DNA of 64,000 nucleotides from a virus: positions 1-64,000 of IMG/VR virus record IMGVR_UViG_3300042402_002564. One strand, written 5' to 3'. Positions 26,867-35,076 of the stretch are shown in pieces. Numbering within the stretch: position 1 is the first letter of the stretch; every line of letters starts with the position of its first letter. Made by a program: the position numbers and the translations under genes. The notes beneath the pieces were generated by a model. The model was given only the letters and a program-made list of their open reading frames with translations. It did not search any database and was not told the origin of the DNA.

Positions 26867-28003
26867 ATGAGATCAAAAGCATTTTTTATTAATGGTGGAG
26901 CTGGCAGAGTAATATGCTCTATCCCTGCATTTGAAAAATATGCAGAAACTCATGACGATTTTATAATCGTTTGTGAAGGAGGAACAGATTTCTATAAAGG
27001 TCATCCTATTTTACATAATAAAGTATTTGATAGTTGGCATAAAGGATTGTTTGAAAAAGAAATTAAACATAGAGATTGTATAAGTCCAGAACCATATAGA
27101 ATTTGGGAATATTACAATCAAAAATGTAATTTATCTCAAGCATTTGATATGATCATTAACAATCTTGAAGAACCTAGGGAACTTCAAGATCCAAAAATAA
27201 TTTTAAATAAAATGGAACTTTTACAGGGATATAATTCTGTAGAAGAAATAAAGGCAGGAACTGGTAAAGATAAGGTTTTGGTTGTTCAACCATTTGGTAG
27301 AAGTGTAGAACAAGTTGGTAATGATTTTATTGCAGATTCCACTTCACGAAGTTTTTCTCTTAATAATATTGTTGAAATTATTAATGAACTTAAGAAAGAT
27401 TATGCAGTAGTTATTATGAGTGAAATTCATTTTCCTCTTGAGAAAAATGAAGACAAATCTAAATATCGTGTTGCAAGACCTCAAATTACTGATATGAGAC
27501 TTTGGGCAAGTATTATTAATGCTGCCGATCACTTTTTGGGATGTGATAGTATGGGGCAACATATTGCTAAAGCATTTGGTAAAACTGCAACTGTTGTTCT
27601 AGGGTCTACATACCCCGAAAATATTTCTTATCCAAATTCAAAAGATTTTGATATTATTGATGCTGGACTTGATAGAAGAAAATATAGTCCTATTAGAATT
27701 TCAATAGATGAAGAAATTGATAGGTATAATGATGAAGCAATGGAATTAGACACAAAAAAAGTTCAAGAAGTAATTGCTTCCGTTAAAAAAAGAATGGGTA
27801 AATCTGTAGCTTATACTGGTGATTGGGTGCAAACTTCTTCACAACAATCAACATGTTGCCCCAAACCCCAAGATAAAATGGCAATATCCCCTGATATGAA
27901 AATGCCATCAAATCCAGTGTTAATGCCAAAAGAAAATAAAGGTTTTAGTGGAAAAGAATCTTTAGATAAAGAAATTAATAATATTTTAAAAAAACTTAAG
28001 TGA
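26867..28003 (+). CDS. Glycosyltransferase family 9 (heptosyltransferase-like)
   Basis: The 378-residue protein has a GT-B layout. It has an N-terminal FINGGAGRVICSIPAFEKYA, where GGAGRVICSIP resembles the GDxLxxxP nucleotide-sugar loop of GT9. In the C-terminal domain is FLGCDSMGQHIAKAFGKTATVVLGSTYPENISYP (split here into FLGCDSMGQHIAKAFGK and the following strand), the classic GT9 'D-S-x-x-x-H-x-A-x-A-x-G' donor site (about 224-250). GT9 enzymes usually transfer heptose from ADP-heptose to lipopolysaccharide. ADP-heptose synthesis genes follow at 31.3-35.0 kb, so the donor is probably ADP-heptose. The last 70 residues are low complexity and atypical. Confidence 0.75.
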   Translation: MRSKAFFINGGAGRVICSIPAFEKYAETHDDFIIVCEGGTDFYKGHPILHNKVFDSWHKGLFEKEIKHRDCISPEPYRIWEYYNQKCNLSQAFDMIINNLEEPRELQDPKIILNKMELLQGYNSVEEIKAGTGKDKVLVVQPFGRSVEQVGNDFIADSTSRSFSLNNIVEIINELKKDYAVVIMSEIHFPLEKNEDKSKYRVARPQITDMRLWASIINAADHFLGCDSMGQHIAKAFGKTATVVLGSTYPENISYPNSKDFDIIDAGLDRRKYSPIRISIDEEIDRYNDEAMELDTKKVQEVIASVKKRMGKSVAYTGDWVQTSSQQSTCCPKPQDKMAISPDMKMPSNPVLMPKENKGFSGKESLDKEINNILKKLK

Positions 28004-28012
28004 GGTAATTAA

Positions 28013-29806
28013 ATGACTCAATGGATTGCTGCTATTGCTAGAGGTCACAATTCTGGCGTGTGTTTATTAAAAGATGGTGAATTAGTTTTTTCTATTGAAG
28101 AGGAAAGACTGTCTAGACATAAGTATGATGGTGGACCATTGGCTTCAATGGTTAAAATATTAGAGTATACTAATCGCTTAGACTATCTTGTTATCGCTCA
28201 TACACAACCATTATCTGATGCTGGTAAAATTGATTTTACTGGGGATGATATGTATACTGGTATGGCTAGAAAACTTGGGTTAATTGATAGAAAGGAAAAT
28301 AACTATGATCATCCTCAAGTTATTGATTTAAGTAAAATTCATCACAAGTTACATGCTTCTTGTGCTTTTTATCGTTCTGGTTTTGAGAGTGCTGTTGCTG
28401 TTATTGTTGATGGTGCAGGAACTTTTATTCCAATGAATTTTGGAAGACAGCAAGAAATGACATGGGAATTAGAAACTATTTTTAGTTGTGAATATCCTGC
28501 AAATATCAAAACTCTTTATAAACATCAGGGGGGTAGAGGTCCATGGGCTTCTGTCAAAATTCCCGAAATGTATAATCAGGATGAGGAATCTAATTATGAA
28601 TTGATTGTTGACGAAACTGCTGGTATTACAAAAGCATATGAAGCAGTAACTCAATATTGTGGATGGCCTCCTATTGAAGCTGGTAAAACCATGGGATTGT
28701 TCCCTTATGGAAAATTAAATGATAAAGTCCCAGAAATTTATACTGATTGTGGTGGGGGAAAATGGAAGAGTGCTGATAGAAATGTTATTGTCCCTACCTA
28801 TCCTAATGGTGCAATTGTTAATGAAGGAAGATTTGAATTTCTTGAAACTCCAGAAGAATTTGAAGATCTAACTCTTTTAGAAAATCGTCGTGACTTGGCG
28901 TATGCTATTCAAACACAATCACAACAGATGGTTCTTGATTTAATTCGTAAAGCAGTTCAAATGTCTGGAAATAATAATGTTGTTATTTCTGGTGGATATG
29001 GACTTAATTGTGTTGCAAACTATTGGTATCTTGAGCAACTTAAAGATGAAGGAATTAATCTTTATGTTGAACCAGTAAGTAATGATGCAGGAACTGCTAT
29101 TGGTGCTGCATTGCTTGCTCATCATAGACTTAATGAAGATGGTATTGTCAAATCTAGAATTGATAATCTTTATACTGGATTAGAATATACTTACATTCAA
29201 ACTGAAATTCAAAGTATTTGTGAAAAATACAATGTAACATCAGTATCGAGTTCAAATTATAAAGATATTGTTGAATTAATTACCCAAAAAAATATCGTTG
29301 CATTGTTCCAGGGAAGATCGGAGGCTGGTCCTCGTGCTCTTGGTAATCGTTCTATTCTTTATGATCCTAGAGATCCAGATGGTAAGGATCATGTGAATAG
29401 AATTAAAAGAAGAGAATACTTTAGACCTTTTGCAGGATCTATTTTGCAAGAGCACGTTCACGACTGGTTTGATCTAAGAGGAATGGAAGATTCTCCTTTT
29501 ATGATGTATGCAGTAAACTGCAAGGAAGGGATTGAGGAAAAAATTCCAGCAATTATTCACGTTGATTGTACTTGTAGAATACAGACAGTAACAGAAGAGC
29601 AAAATAAACATTATTACAATCTCATTTCTGAGTTCTATAATCAAACTGGTTGCCCAATTATTTTTAATACCTCTTTTAATCTTGGTGGAGAACCTTTAGT
29701 TGAAACCTTGGACGATGCGATCAGAACTCTTGCAAATAGTCTTATTGAATATTTGTATCTTCCAGAATATGAACTTTTAATTTATGTAAAAAATGAAAAA
29801 AATTAA
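28013..29806 (+). CDS. NodU/CmcH-type carbamoyltransferase
   Basis: The 597-residue protein is a full-length carbamoyltransferase. It has the N-terminal ATP-fold GHNSGVCLLKDGELVFSIEEERLSR, the metal-binding HHKLHA (about 109-114) and IVDGAG. A C-terminal YrdC-like/Kae1-type half has GPRALGNRSILYDPRDP and NTSFNLGGEPLVET. These enzymes use carbamoyl phosphate and ATP to carbamoylate hydroxyls on sugars or antibiotics. The gene lies in the GT9-halogenase-heptose operon and overlaps the halogenase start by 14 bases. The acceptor is probably a glycan made by neighbours. A second, more diverged copy is at 36661-38253. Confidence 0.9.
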   Translation: MTQWIAAIARGHNSGVCLLKDGELVFSIEEERLSRHKYDGGPLASMVKILEYTNRLDYLVIAHTQPLSDAGKIDFTGDDMYTGMARKLGLIDRKENNYDHPQVIDLSKIHHKLHASCAFYRSGFESAVAVIVDGAGTFIPMNFGRQQEMTWELETIFSCEYPANIKTLYKHQGGRGPWASVKIPEMYNQDEESNYELIVDETAGITKAYEAVTQYCGWPPIEAGKTMGLFPYGKLNDKVPEIYTDCGGGKWKSADRNVIVPTYPNGAIVNEGRFEFLETPEEFEDLTLLENRRDLAYAIQTQSQQMVLDLIRKAVQMSGNNNVVISGGYGLNCVANYWYLEQLKDEGINLYVEPVSNDAGTAIGAALLAHHRLNEDGIVKSRIDNLYTGLEYTYIQTEIQSICEKYNVTSVSSSNYKDIVELITQKNIVALFQGRSEAGPRALGNRSILYDPRDPDGKDHVNRIKRREYFRPFAGSILQEHVHDWFDLRGMEDSPFMMYAVNCKEGIEEKIPAIIHVDCTCRIQTVTEEQNKHYYNLISEFYNQTGCPIIFNTSFNLGGEPLVETLDDAIRTLANSLIEYLYLPEYELLIYVKNEKN

Positions 29807-31286
29807 TTCAGTAAAAAGAATAACTATTGTTGGTGGAGGTACTTCTGCATGGTTGAGTGCCGCCTTCTTTTTAAAACAATCACAGTTTGGTACAGAAATT
29901 GTAGTTATTGATAAAGAAAAGGGAAATCCTGTTGGAGTTGGTGAAGCAACATTACTTAGTTTTAAAACTTTTATGGATTTTTGTGGATTTCCTATTCAAT
30001 CCTGGTTTGATGAAATTGATGCTACTTTTAAATCGGGAATTCTATTTACAAATTGGAATAGACAAAATGATGACATTTGGCATCCTTTTTGTTTTCCTCA
30101 ATTTGATTTTTTAAAATCTTCTTTACTCAACTTATGGTCAAAAACTAATTTTGGTCTTAAAACACATGGATCTGCTTTATATGAATGTTCTGTAAAAGAA
30201 AACAAAATAGATACCAATAATATTGGAGCATATGCATTCCATATTGACTGTGGAAAATTGGTAAAATTCATTCAATCTCAAATAAAAAATAATATTAATT
30301 TTATAAATTCTGAAGTTATTGATATTATTAGGGATGATACTGGTGATATAAATCATTTATTATTGGTAAATGGTCAAAAAATAGAATCTGATTTGTATAT
30401 TGATTGTACTGGATTCAAAAGATTTTTGGGATCCAAACCAAAAACTGTAAATCTTAGAGATAGACTATTTTGTGATACTGCAATTGCTGGGCATATTCCT
30501 TATAAAAATGAATCTGAGGAAATGCGTCCATATGTAATTTGTGATGCTGTAGAACATGGTTGGATTTGGAATATACCAGTTAGGTCTAGAATAGGTTCTG
30601 GTTTAGTTTTTAATAGATCTGTAACTGACATAGAAGAAGCAAAAGAGTATTTTGTAAATTATTGGGATAATAGAGTAGAAAAAGAATCGTTAAAAGTTAT
30701 TGATTGGACTCCGTATTACCATGAAAATTTTTGGGATAATAATGTGGTGTCTATTGGATTATCTGCTGGATTTATTGAACCATTAGAAAGCACTGGTGTT
30801 GGTCTTATTTGTGCGGGTATTTTAGAACTCGGGGATAGATTGAAAAAAGCACATTATAATTATGATGATATTAATCTATACAATTGTAAGATGAAATGTT
30901 TTTTTGAATCTGCAGTTGATTTTGTTAATATGCATTATTCCAATACAAATAGATTTGGTAAATTTTGGGAATGGGTAAAAAGAGAACATACGGTTAATAC
31001 TACACATCAATATTTTATTGATGAATTTTTAAATAACCCATATAGTTTTCCTCATGGTGGAACAGAAATGTTTGATGGGAATAACTGGAGTATATGGCTT
31101 TGTCAATTAAATACATCTTTTATTCCAAAATTTGCAGATGGTGTTGATACCAAACATTCATATGAGTTAGTAAATAATTTTCATGATAATGAAATAGAAA
31201 AACATAAAAATTCTATTTTGCACTCGGAATTTGTTAAAACCTTTACTAAAGAATTAAATGGAAAAAATGGAAAAAATATTCGTTAA
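29793..31286 (+). CDS. Flavin-dependent tryptophan halogenase
   Basis: The 497-residue protein has the FAD-binding IVGGGTSAWLSAAF near the N-terminus and GVGEATLLSF. The active-site lysine is in ATFKSGILFTNW (about residue 81). The halogenase-specific W-x-W-x-IP motif appears as WIWNIP (about 256-261), and SAGFIEPLESTG follows. All signature residues are intact, so halogenation with chloride or bromide and reduced flavin is likely. It could act on free tryptophan, a peptide or another aromatic. It overlaps the carbamoyltransferase start-to-end by 14 bases and the heptose gene by 29. This ties it to the surface-modification operon. No flavin reductase is in the window. Confidence 0.9.
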   Translation: MKKINSVKRITIVGGGTSAWLSAAFFLKQSQFGTEIVVIDKEKGNPVGVGEATLLSFKTFMDFCGFPIQSWFDEIDATFKSGILFTNWNRQNDDIWHPFCFPQFDFLKSSLLNLWSKTNFGLKTHGSALYECSVKENKIDTNNIGAYAFHIDCGKLVKFIQSQIKNNINFINSEVIDIIRDDTGDINHLLLVNGQKIESDLYIDCTGFKRFLGSKPKTVNLRDRLFCDTAIAGHIPYKNESEEMRPYVICDAVEHGWIWNIPVRSRIGSGLVFNRSVTDIEEAKEYFVNYWDNRVEKESLKVIDWTPYYHENFWDNNVVSIGLSAGFIEPLESTGVGLICAGILELGDRLKKAHYNYDDINLYNCKMKCFFESAVDFVNMHYSNTNRFGKFWEWVKREHTVNTTHQYFIDEFLNNPYSFPHGGTEMFDGNNWSIWLCQLNTSFIPKFADGVDTKHSYELVNNFHDNEIEKHKNSILHSEFVKTFTKELNGKNGKNIR

Positions 31287-31674
31287 TGGTACTTTTGATA
31301 TTTTGCATAAAGGACATTTAGAACTGTTAAATTATGCCAAATCAAAAGGAGATATTTTATATGTTGCCATTGATACTGATCAGAGAGTTAAAGAAAAAAA
31401 AGGAGAATCAAGACCAATTAATAATCAAAATGATAGGGCAGAATTTTTAATTAATTTAAAATCTGTAGATTATGTTGTTCTATTCAATACAGATGAAGAA
31501 TTAGAATATTTGGTTAAAAGTATAGAACCTGATATAATGGTTGTAGGTTCAGATTGGATTGGTAAAACAGTTATTGGATCTGAACATGCAAAAGAATTAA
31601 AATTTTTTAATAGATTAGATGGATACTCAACTACAAACACAATTGAACGTATTGTTAATAGGGGAGAAGTGTGA
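31258..31674 (+). CDS. hldC: Heptose-1-phosphate adenylyltransferase (HldC/RfaE C-domain)
   Basis: The 138-residue protein is a stand-alone nucleotidyltransferase of the HldE C-terminal type. It has FVNGTFDILHKGHLELL, with the H-x-G-H catalytic motif, then DTDQRVKEKKG and a terminal YSTTNTIERI (the ISTT-like motif). It activates D-glycero-beta-D-manno-heptose-1-P with ATP to ADP-heptose. A second in-frame ATG at 31267 is an equally good start. In most bacteria it is fused after the kinase domain. Here it is a separate gene placed before the kinase and overlapping it by 56 bases in another frame. Confidence 0.88.
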   Translation: MEKMEKIFVNGTFDILHKGHLELLNYAKSKGDILYVAIDTDQRVKEKKGESRPINNQNDRAEFLINLKSVDYVVLFNTDEELEYLVKSIEPDIMVVGSDWIGKTVIGSEHAKELKFFNRLDGYSTTNTIERIVNRGEV

Positions 31675-32425
31675 AGATGAATATCTTTATGGTGATGTAG
31701 AACGCATTAGTCCAGAAGCTCCAGTACCAATACTTAAGTATATTTGTACTGAAACTCATTCTGGAATGTCTTCTAATGTTAAAAATAATCTAGAATCTTT
31801 TGGTATTAATGTAGTTCATATAACCAATAAAGAAACTATTAAAAAAACTAGAGTAGTTCACAATGGTAGTAAACAACAACTTTTAAGAATTGATAAAGAT
31901 GTAAAAGTATCTCCGATTAAACCCTCTGAGGTTCGGAGTGCTTTTTTGCATTTTTCTTATGATGCAGTTGTTGTATCTGATTATGATAAAGGTCTTCTTA
32001 CAACTGACGACCTTAAAGTAATTTGTCAGAACTTTAATGGTCCTGTTTTTATTGATACTAAAAAACGGGATTTATTTACTGAAAAGAATGTAATTTTTAA
32101 AATAAATCAGAGAGAATATAATAATCTTATATCTTATCCAGAGGATGTACATTTAATTGTTACTATGGGTAGTGATGGAGTTAAATACTTGGGATATACA
32201 TATCCATCGGAAAAAGTAAATGTATTTGATGTTGTTGGTGCTGGTGATACCTTCTTAGCAGCATTTGTATACTCTTACTTGACATGTAAAGAAGATAGAT
32301 TTAGATTTTCTGAATCTATTAAATATGCAAATAAAGCAGCAGCAATTGCTGTTCAACATTTTGGTACATATACATTATCAGAAGATGATATTAGGAGTTT
32401 AAATAATGGCAATATATTGTATTGA
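31619..32425 (+). CDS. hldA: Heptose-7-phosphate kinase (HldA/RfaE N-domain, PfkB family)
   Basis: The 268-residue protein matches the kinase half of HldE. It has the typical YGDVERISPEAPVPI (about 24-38), KTRVV, LRIDKD, VVSDYDKG, the PfkB anion-hole motif VGAGDTFLAAF (about 204-214) and ANKAAAIAVQHFGT. It phosphorylates D-glycero-D-manno-heptose-7-P at C1. The N-terminus lies inside the adenylyltransferase gene. The ATG at 31619 gives a MDTQLQTQLN lead before the NVLLIGE strand, and a downstream TTG is an alternative. The protein is shorter than the roughly 315-residue bacterial domain, mainly at the N-terminus. Confidence 0.85.
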   Translation: MDTQLQTQLNVLLIGEKCEDEYLYGDVERISPEAPVPILKYICTETHSGMSSNVKNNLESFGINVVHITNKETIKKTRVVHNGSKQQLLRIDKDVKVSPIKPSEVRSAFLHFSYDAVVVSDYDKGLLTTDDLKVICQNFNGPVFIDTKKRDLFTEKNVIFKINQREYNNLISYPEDVHLIVTMGSDGVKYLGYTYPSEKVNVFDVVGAGDTFLAAFVYSYLTCKEDRFRFSESIKYANKAAAIAVQHFGTYTLSEDDIRSLNNGNILY

Positions 32426-32735
32426 TATTGATGGTACAATTTGTGAAAATGGAGCATGTAAAGTATGTGCTTATGAGGGAAGTATGCCTCATTTAGAACG
32501 AATTGAAAAAATCAATCAACTTTATGAAGATGGGCATACAATAAAATATTTTACTGCTAGAGGAATGGGTAGATATAATGATGATGCTCAAAAAGCGAAA
32601 GATAAATTTTATAATTTAACTAAAATGCAATTAGAATTATGGGGATGTAAATACCATGAATTGATAATGGGTAAACCATCAGCAGACTACTATATAGATG
32701 ATAAAGCAATAAAAGACAATGACTTCTTCAATTGA
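32406..32735 (+). CDS. HAD-superfamily phosphatase (capsule/heptose type)
   Basis: The 109-residue protein has all four HAD motifs. They are CIDIDGTIC (nucleophile Asp), FTARG (motif II), GKPSAD (Lys) and YIDDKA (motif IV). Short HAD proteins of this type sit in sugar-nucleotide operons. In this operon it could serve as the heptose-1,7-bisphosphate phosphatase (GmhB role) between kinase and adenylyltransferase. Its sequence is closer to the generic capsular HAD group than to classic GmhB, so this assignment is inference. It overlaps both neighbours by about 20 bases. Confidence 0.7.
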   Translation: MAIYCIDIDGTICENGACKVCAYEGSMPHLERIEKINQLYEDGHTIKYFTARGMGRYNDDAQKAKDKFYNLTKMQLELWGCKYHELIMGKPSADYYIDDKAIKDNDFFN

Positions 32736-33072
32736 ATTTGTTCCCAAAGGATGGGGATTTGAAAAGTGGATTGTAAATACAGAACAATATTGTGGTAAAC
32801 TTTTATATTTTGTAAAAGGTAGAAAGTGTTCTTGGCATTATCATAAAATTAAAGATGAAACTTTCTATGTTCAATCTGGATTATTGATACTTCATTATGG
32901 GTATGATGATGATATTAATTTAGCACAAAAAAGAACACTTAAAAAAGGAGAAAAATTCCATGTCCCAGTTGGACTTAGACATAGAATGTATGCCCTAGAA
33001 GATACTGAATTATTTGAATTTTCTACTCAACATTTTGAAGAAGATAGTTACAGGGTTATTAAAGGAGATTAA
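32719..33072 (+). CDS. Cupin-domain protein
   Basis: The 117-residue protein is a single cupin. It has WHYHKIKDETFYVQSG (metal ligands H-x-H and Glu, about 32-47), then KGEKFHVPVGLRHRMYAL with the distal His. Such small cupins in glycan operons are often sugar isomerases, epimerases or binding proteins. It overlaps the HAD gene by 17 bases and precedes a prolyl-hydroxylase-like gene. Its substrate is not evident. A sugar role is suggested by context only. Confidence 0.75.
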   Translation: MTSSIEFVPKGWGFEKWIVNTEQYCGKLLYFVKGRKCSWHYHKIKDETFYVQSGLLILHYGYDDDINLAQKRTLKKGEKFHVPVGLRHRMYALEDTELFEFSTQHFEEDSYRVIKGD

Positions 33073-33075
33073 ATT

Positions 33076-33657
33076 ATGGATATAAAAGATTTAGTTGTTG
33101 AATTTAATAATTTTATATCTGATCAAAAATGTGATGAGATGATAGAATGGTTTGAAACTAATTCTCATCTACAATTAGATGGAACTGTTTCTGGAACTTT
33201 AAATGGAAAAAATGATAATTATGTAATGATGGATTTTAAAAAAGCGAAGCAATCTAATCCATTACCAGAGGATCCAGTGTCTCATTTAATGACTAATATT
33301 ATATTTGATACATATAAAACTTATTCAGAAATAAGACCAGCACCTCAAACAAATATTTGTGCAAGAGATTATTCTATAAGAGTTTATAAAAAAAATGAAG
33401 GTTATTTTAAACCTCATGTTGATCAAGATGCTGGTGGTAATGTTACTAGGATTTTTGCAATTATAATGTATTTAAATGATGTTGTGGAAGGTGGGGAGAC
33501 AGAATTTCCACATTATGATATAAAAGTTAAACCAGAAAAGGGTAAAGTATTAATATTTCCTTGTAATTATTTATTTCCACATCAAGGTAATATGCCAATA
33601 TCTAATGACAAATACATTGCTACTTCATTTATCAATTATACGGATATAAAATGTTAG
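33076..33657 (+). CDS. Prolyl-4-hydroxylase-type 2OG-Fe(II) oxygenase
   Basis: The 193-residue protein fits the P4Hc domain well. SIRVYKKNEGYFKPHVDQDAGG has the H-x-D motif (about 114-116), IMYLNDVVEGGETEFP follows, then KGKVLIFPCNYLFPHQGNMP with the distal His, and KYIATSFINY supplies the 2OG-binding Lys/Ser region. It should hydroxylate a protein or small molecule using iron and 2-oxoglutarate. It overlaps the next oxygenase gene by seven bases. Cyanophages are known to carry such genes, but the target remains unknown. Virion fibres or glycan carriers are candidates. Confidence 0.87.
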   Translation: MDIKDLVVEFNNFISDQKCDEMIEWFETNSHLQLDGTVSGTLNGKNDNYVMMDFKKAKQSNPLPEDPVSHLMTNIIFDTYKTYSEIRPAPQTNICARDYSIRVYKKNEGYFKPHVDQDAGGNVTRIFAIIMYLNDVVEGGETEFPHYDIKVKPEKGKVLIFPCNYLFPHQGNMPISNDKYIATSFINYTDIKC

Positions 33658-34265
33658 AATACAATGTAACTAAACCGTTTGGTCCTATCATTTTTGAATG
33701 TTTTTGCCCACAAAATGTGGTGGATAATTTTAATAATTTCATTGATAATATGGATCAAGAAACAAAAGAACTATGTTCCTCTAAGCATAGTAAAGTTCAA
33801 GGATTTCCTGATCTATTATCAAGAGGATTTGAGATTGTATATTTGACAAGTGATCAATTAGATACTATTGGATTTTCATCTTTTATTGCTAATGCTTCTG
33901 AAGAATATATGAAAGTTCATGGTGTGAATAGTGCGGATATATATTTTAACAATTCACATTTTTCAGAGTTATTTGTTGATGTTTGGGTTAATAGATATTT
34001 TCAAAATGACTATACACCACCACATGATCATGCTGGACATATATCTGGAATAACGATATTGGATTTACCAGAAGATTCGGATTGGTATGATTTACATAAT
34101 TTGGAATTTATTTGGAATAATGAGCATCATAGACCTGAGCAGAAAATAGGAAAGACTTTTTTGTTTCCCAGTAACCTTATGCATTGGGTTACTAAACAAA
34201 AAAGTCTTTTAGAAAGAAGGACTATTAGTTTTAATTTACTTGTAAATACTCAGCAACAGACTTGA
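33651..34265 (+). CDS. 2OG-Fe(II) oxygenase-like protein (2OG-FeII_Oxy_5 type)
   Basis: The 204-residue protein shows a family-typical core. VDVWVNRYFQNDYTPPHDHAG (metal ligands H-x-H, about 115-130) is followed by GITILDLPEDSDW, and KTFLFPSNLMHWVTKQ supplies the distal His. RRTISFNLLVN holds the 2OG-binding Arg. It overlaps the P4H gene by seven bases and converges with the reverse-strand hldD gene, overlapping it by 35 bases. No terminator is visible between them. The substrate is unknown. Confidence 0.72.
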   Translation: MLEYNVTKPFGPIIFECFCPQNVVDNFNNFIDNMDQETKELCSSKHSKVQGFPDLLSRGFEIVYLTSDQLDTIGFSSFIANASEEYMKVHGVNSADIYFNNSHFSELFVDVWVNRYFQNDYTPPHDHAGHISGITILDLPEDSDWYDLHNLEFIWNNEHHRPEQKIGKTFLFPSNLMHWVTKQKSLLERRTISFNLLVNTQQQT

Positions 34266-35025
34266 AGTTATAATTTTTTAACCAACTCATATCTGCACAA
34301 GTATAAGTTTGATATTTACCAACTAAATGATCTGGGAAGGGAATGGTATTAATTTTACCATTCTCTTTTTTTGCAACTAATTCTGCAACCTCTTGGAATG
34401 AAATTGGATTTCCTGTGCCAATGTCATAAATTCCACTTGGTGCATCATTGTTTAAAACAATATCAACAATATCATCAACACAAACAAAGTCACGAAGAAA
34501 TTTGTCTGATCCTTCAAATAAATTAAGTTCTCCAGTTTCTCTAATTTCTTTGGTGAATTTACTAACTGGACTTGCTTGATTTCCTTTATGATCTTCTCCA
34601 TCACCGTACACATTAAAATAACGGAATCCCTGAATCAATTGGAATTGGTCTAAGTTATCTAATACACAATAATCAATTTGAAGTTTTGAAATTGCGTATT
34701 GATTTAATGGATTAATCTGCCCATTAGTGTTTCCGTATACTGATGCTGAAGATGCATACTTTACTGGAATTTTATATTCGATTGCTTTATTAAATAAGGC
34801 ACAAGAAAATGCTACATTATAATGCCATAATTTTTGTAAGTTTTTTTCTGTAGTCGATGATATTGCACCTTGATGTATGATAAGACTTACTTTGTCCCAA
34901 TCTTCAAATTCTCTTAATAATCTCCAAGAATCTTCTTGATCTATTAATAGTATGTCTTCATTTGTACTGATTTTATTTACAAAATGTTGACCAATAAAAC
35001 CAGATGATCCTGTAAGTATAATCAT
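34231..35025 (-). CDS. hldD: ADP-L-glycero-D-manno-heptose 6-epimerase
   Basis: This 264-residue short-chain epimerase converts ADP-D-glycero- to ADP-L-glycero-D-manno-heptose. It has the TGSSGFIGQH nucleotide motif, YASSASVYG and the catalytic NQYAISK (Y-x-x-x-K). It also has HldD-specific blocks: GFRYFNVYGDGEDHKGNQAS, FLRDFVCVDDIVDI, GIYDIGTGNPISFQEVA and IPFPDHLVGKYQTYTCAD. Together these make the HldD call much safer than a generic epimerase. It lies on the reverse strand, with an AGGAG site before its ATG, facing the heptose kinase operon. Its 3' end overlaps the oxygenase gene. It is slightly shorter than bacterial HldD (about 310). Confidence 0.88.
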   Translation of the reverse strand: MIILTGSSGFIGQHFVNKISTNEDILLIDQEDSWRLLREFEDWDKVSLIIHQGAISSTTEKNLQKLWHYNVAFSCALFNKAIEYKIPVKYASSASVYGNTNGQINPLNQYAISKLQIDYCVLDNLDQFQLIQGFRYFNVYGDGEDHKGNQASPVSKFTKEIRETGELNLFEGSDKFLRDFVCVDDIVDIVLNNDAPSGIYDIGTGNPISFQEVAELVAKKENGKINTIPFPDHLVGKYQTYTCADMSWLKNYNFKSVAEYLQVN

Positions 35026-35039
35026 AATTCTCCTATTAT

Positions 35040-35047
35040 AATAAATA
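35040..35047 (+). promoter_or_regulatory. Late promoter variant (AATAAATA)
   Basis: AATAAATA lies in the gap between reverse-strand hldD and the forward gene at 35077, 29 bases before its ATG. It fits the NATAAATA form of the late box. Confidence 0.55.
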
Positions 35048-35076
35048 ATAACATAAAAAAGACTAAAAGTATATCA

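Noticed and set aside
31600-31680. Frameshift fusion of HldC and HldA
   Set aside because: No slippery heptamer was seen at the overlap, and the domain order would be reversed relative to HldE. Separate translation is more likely.
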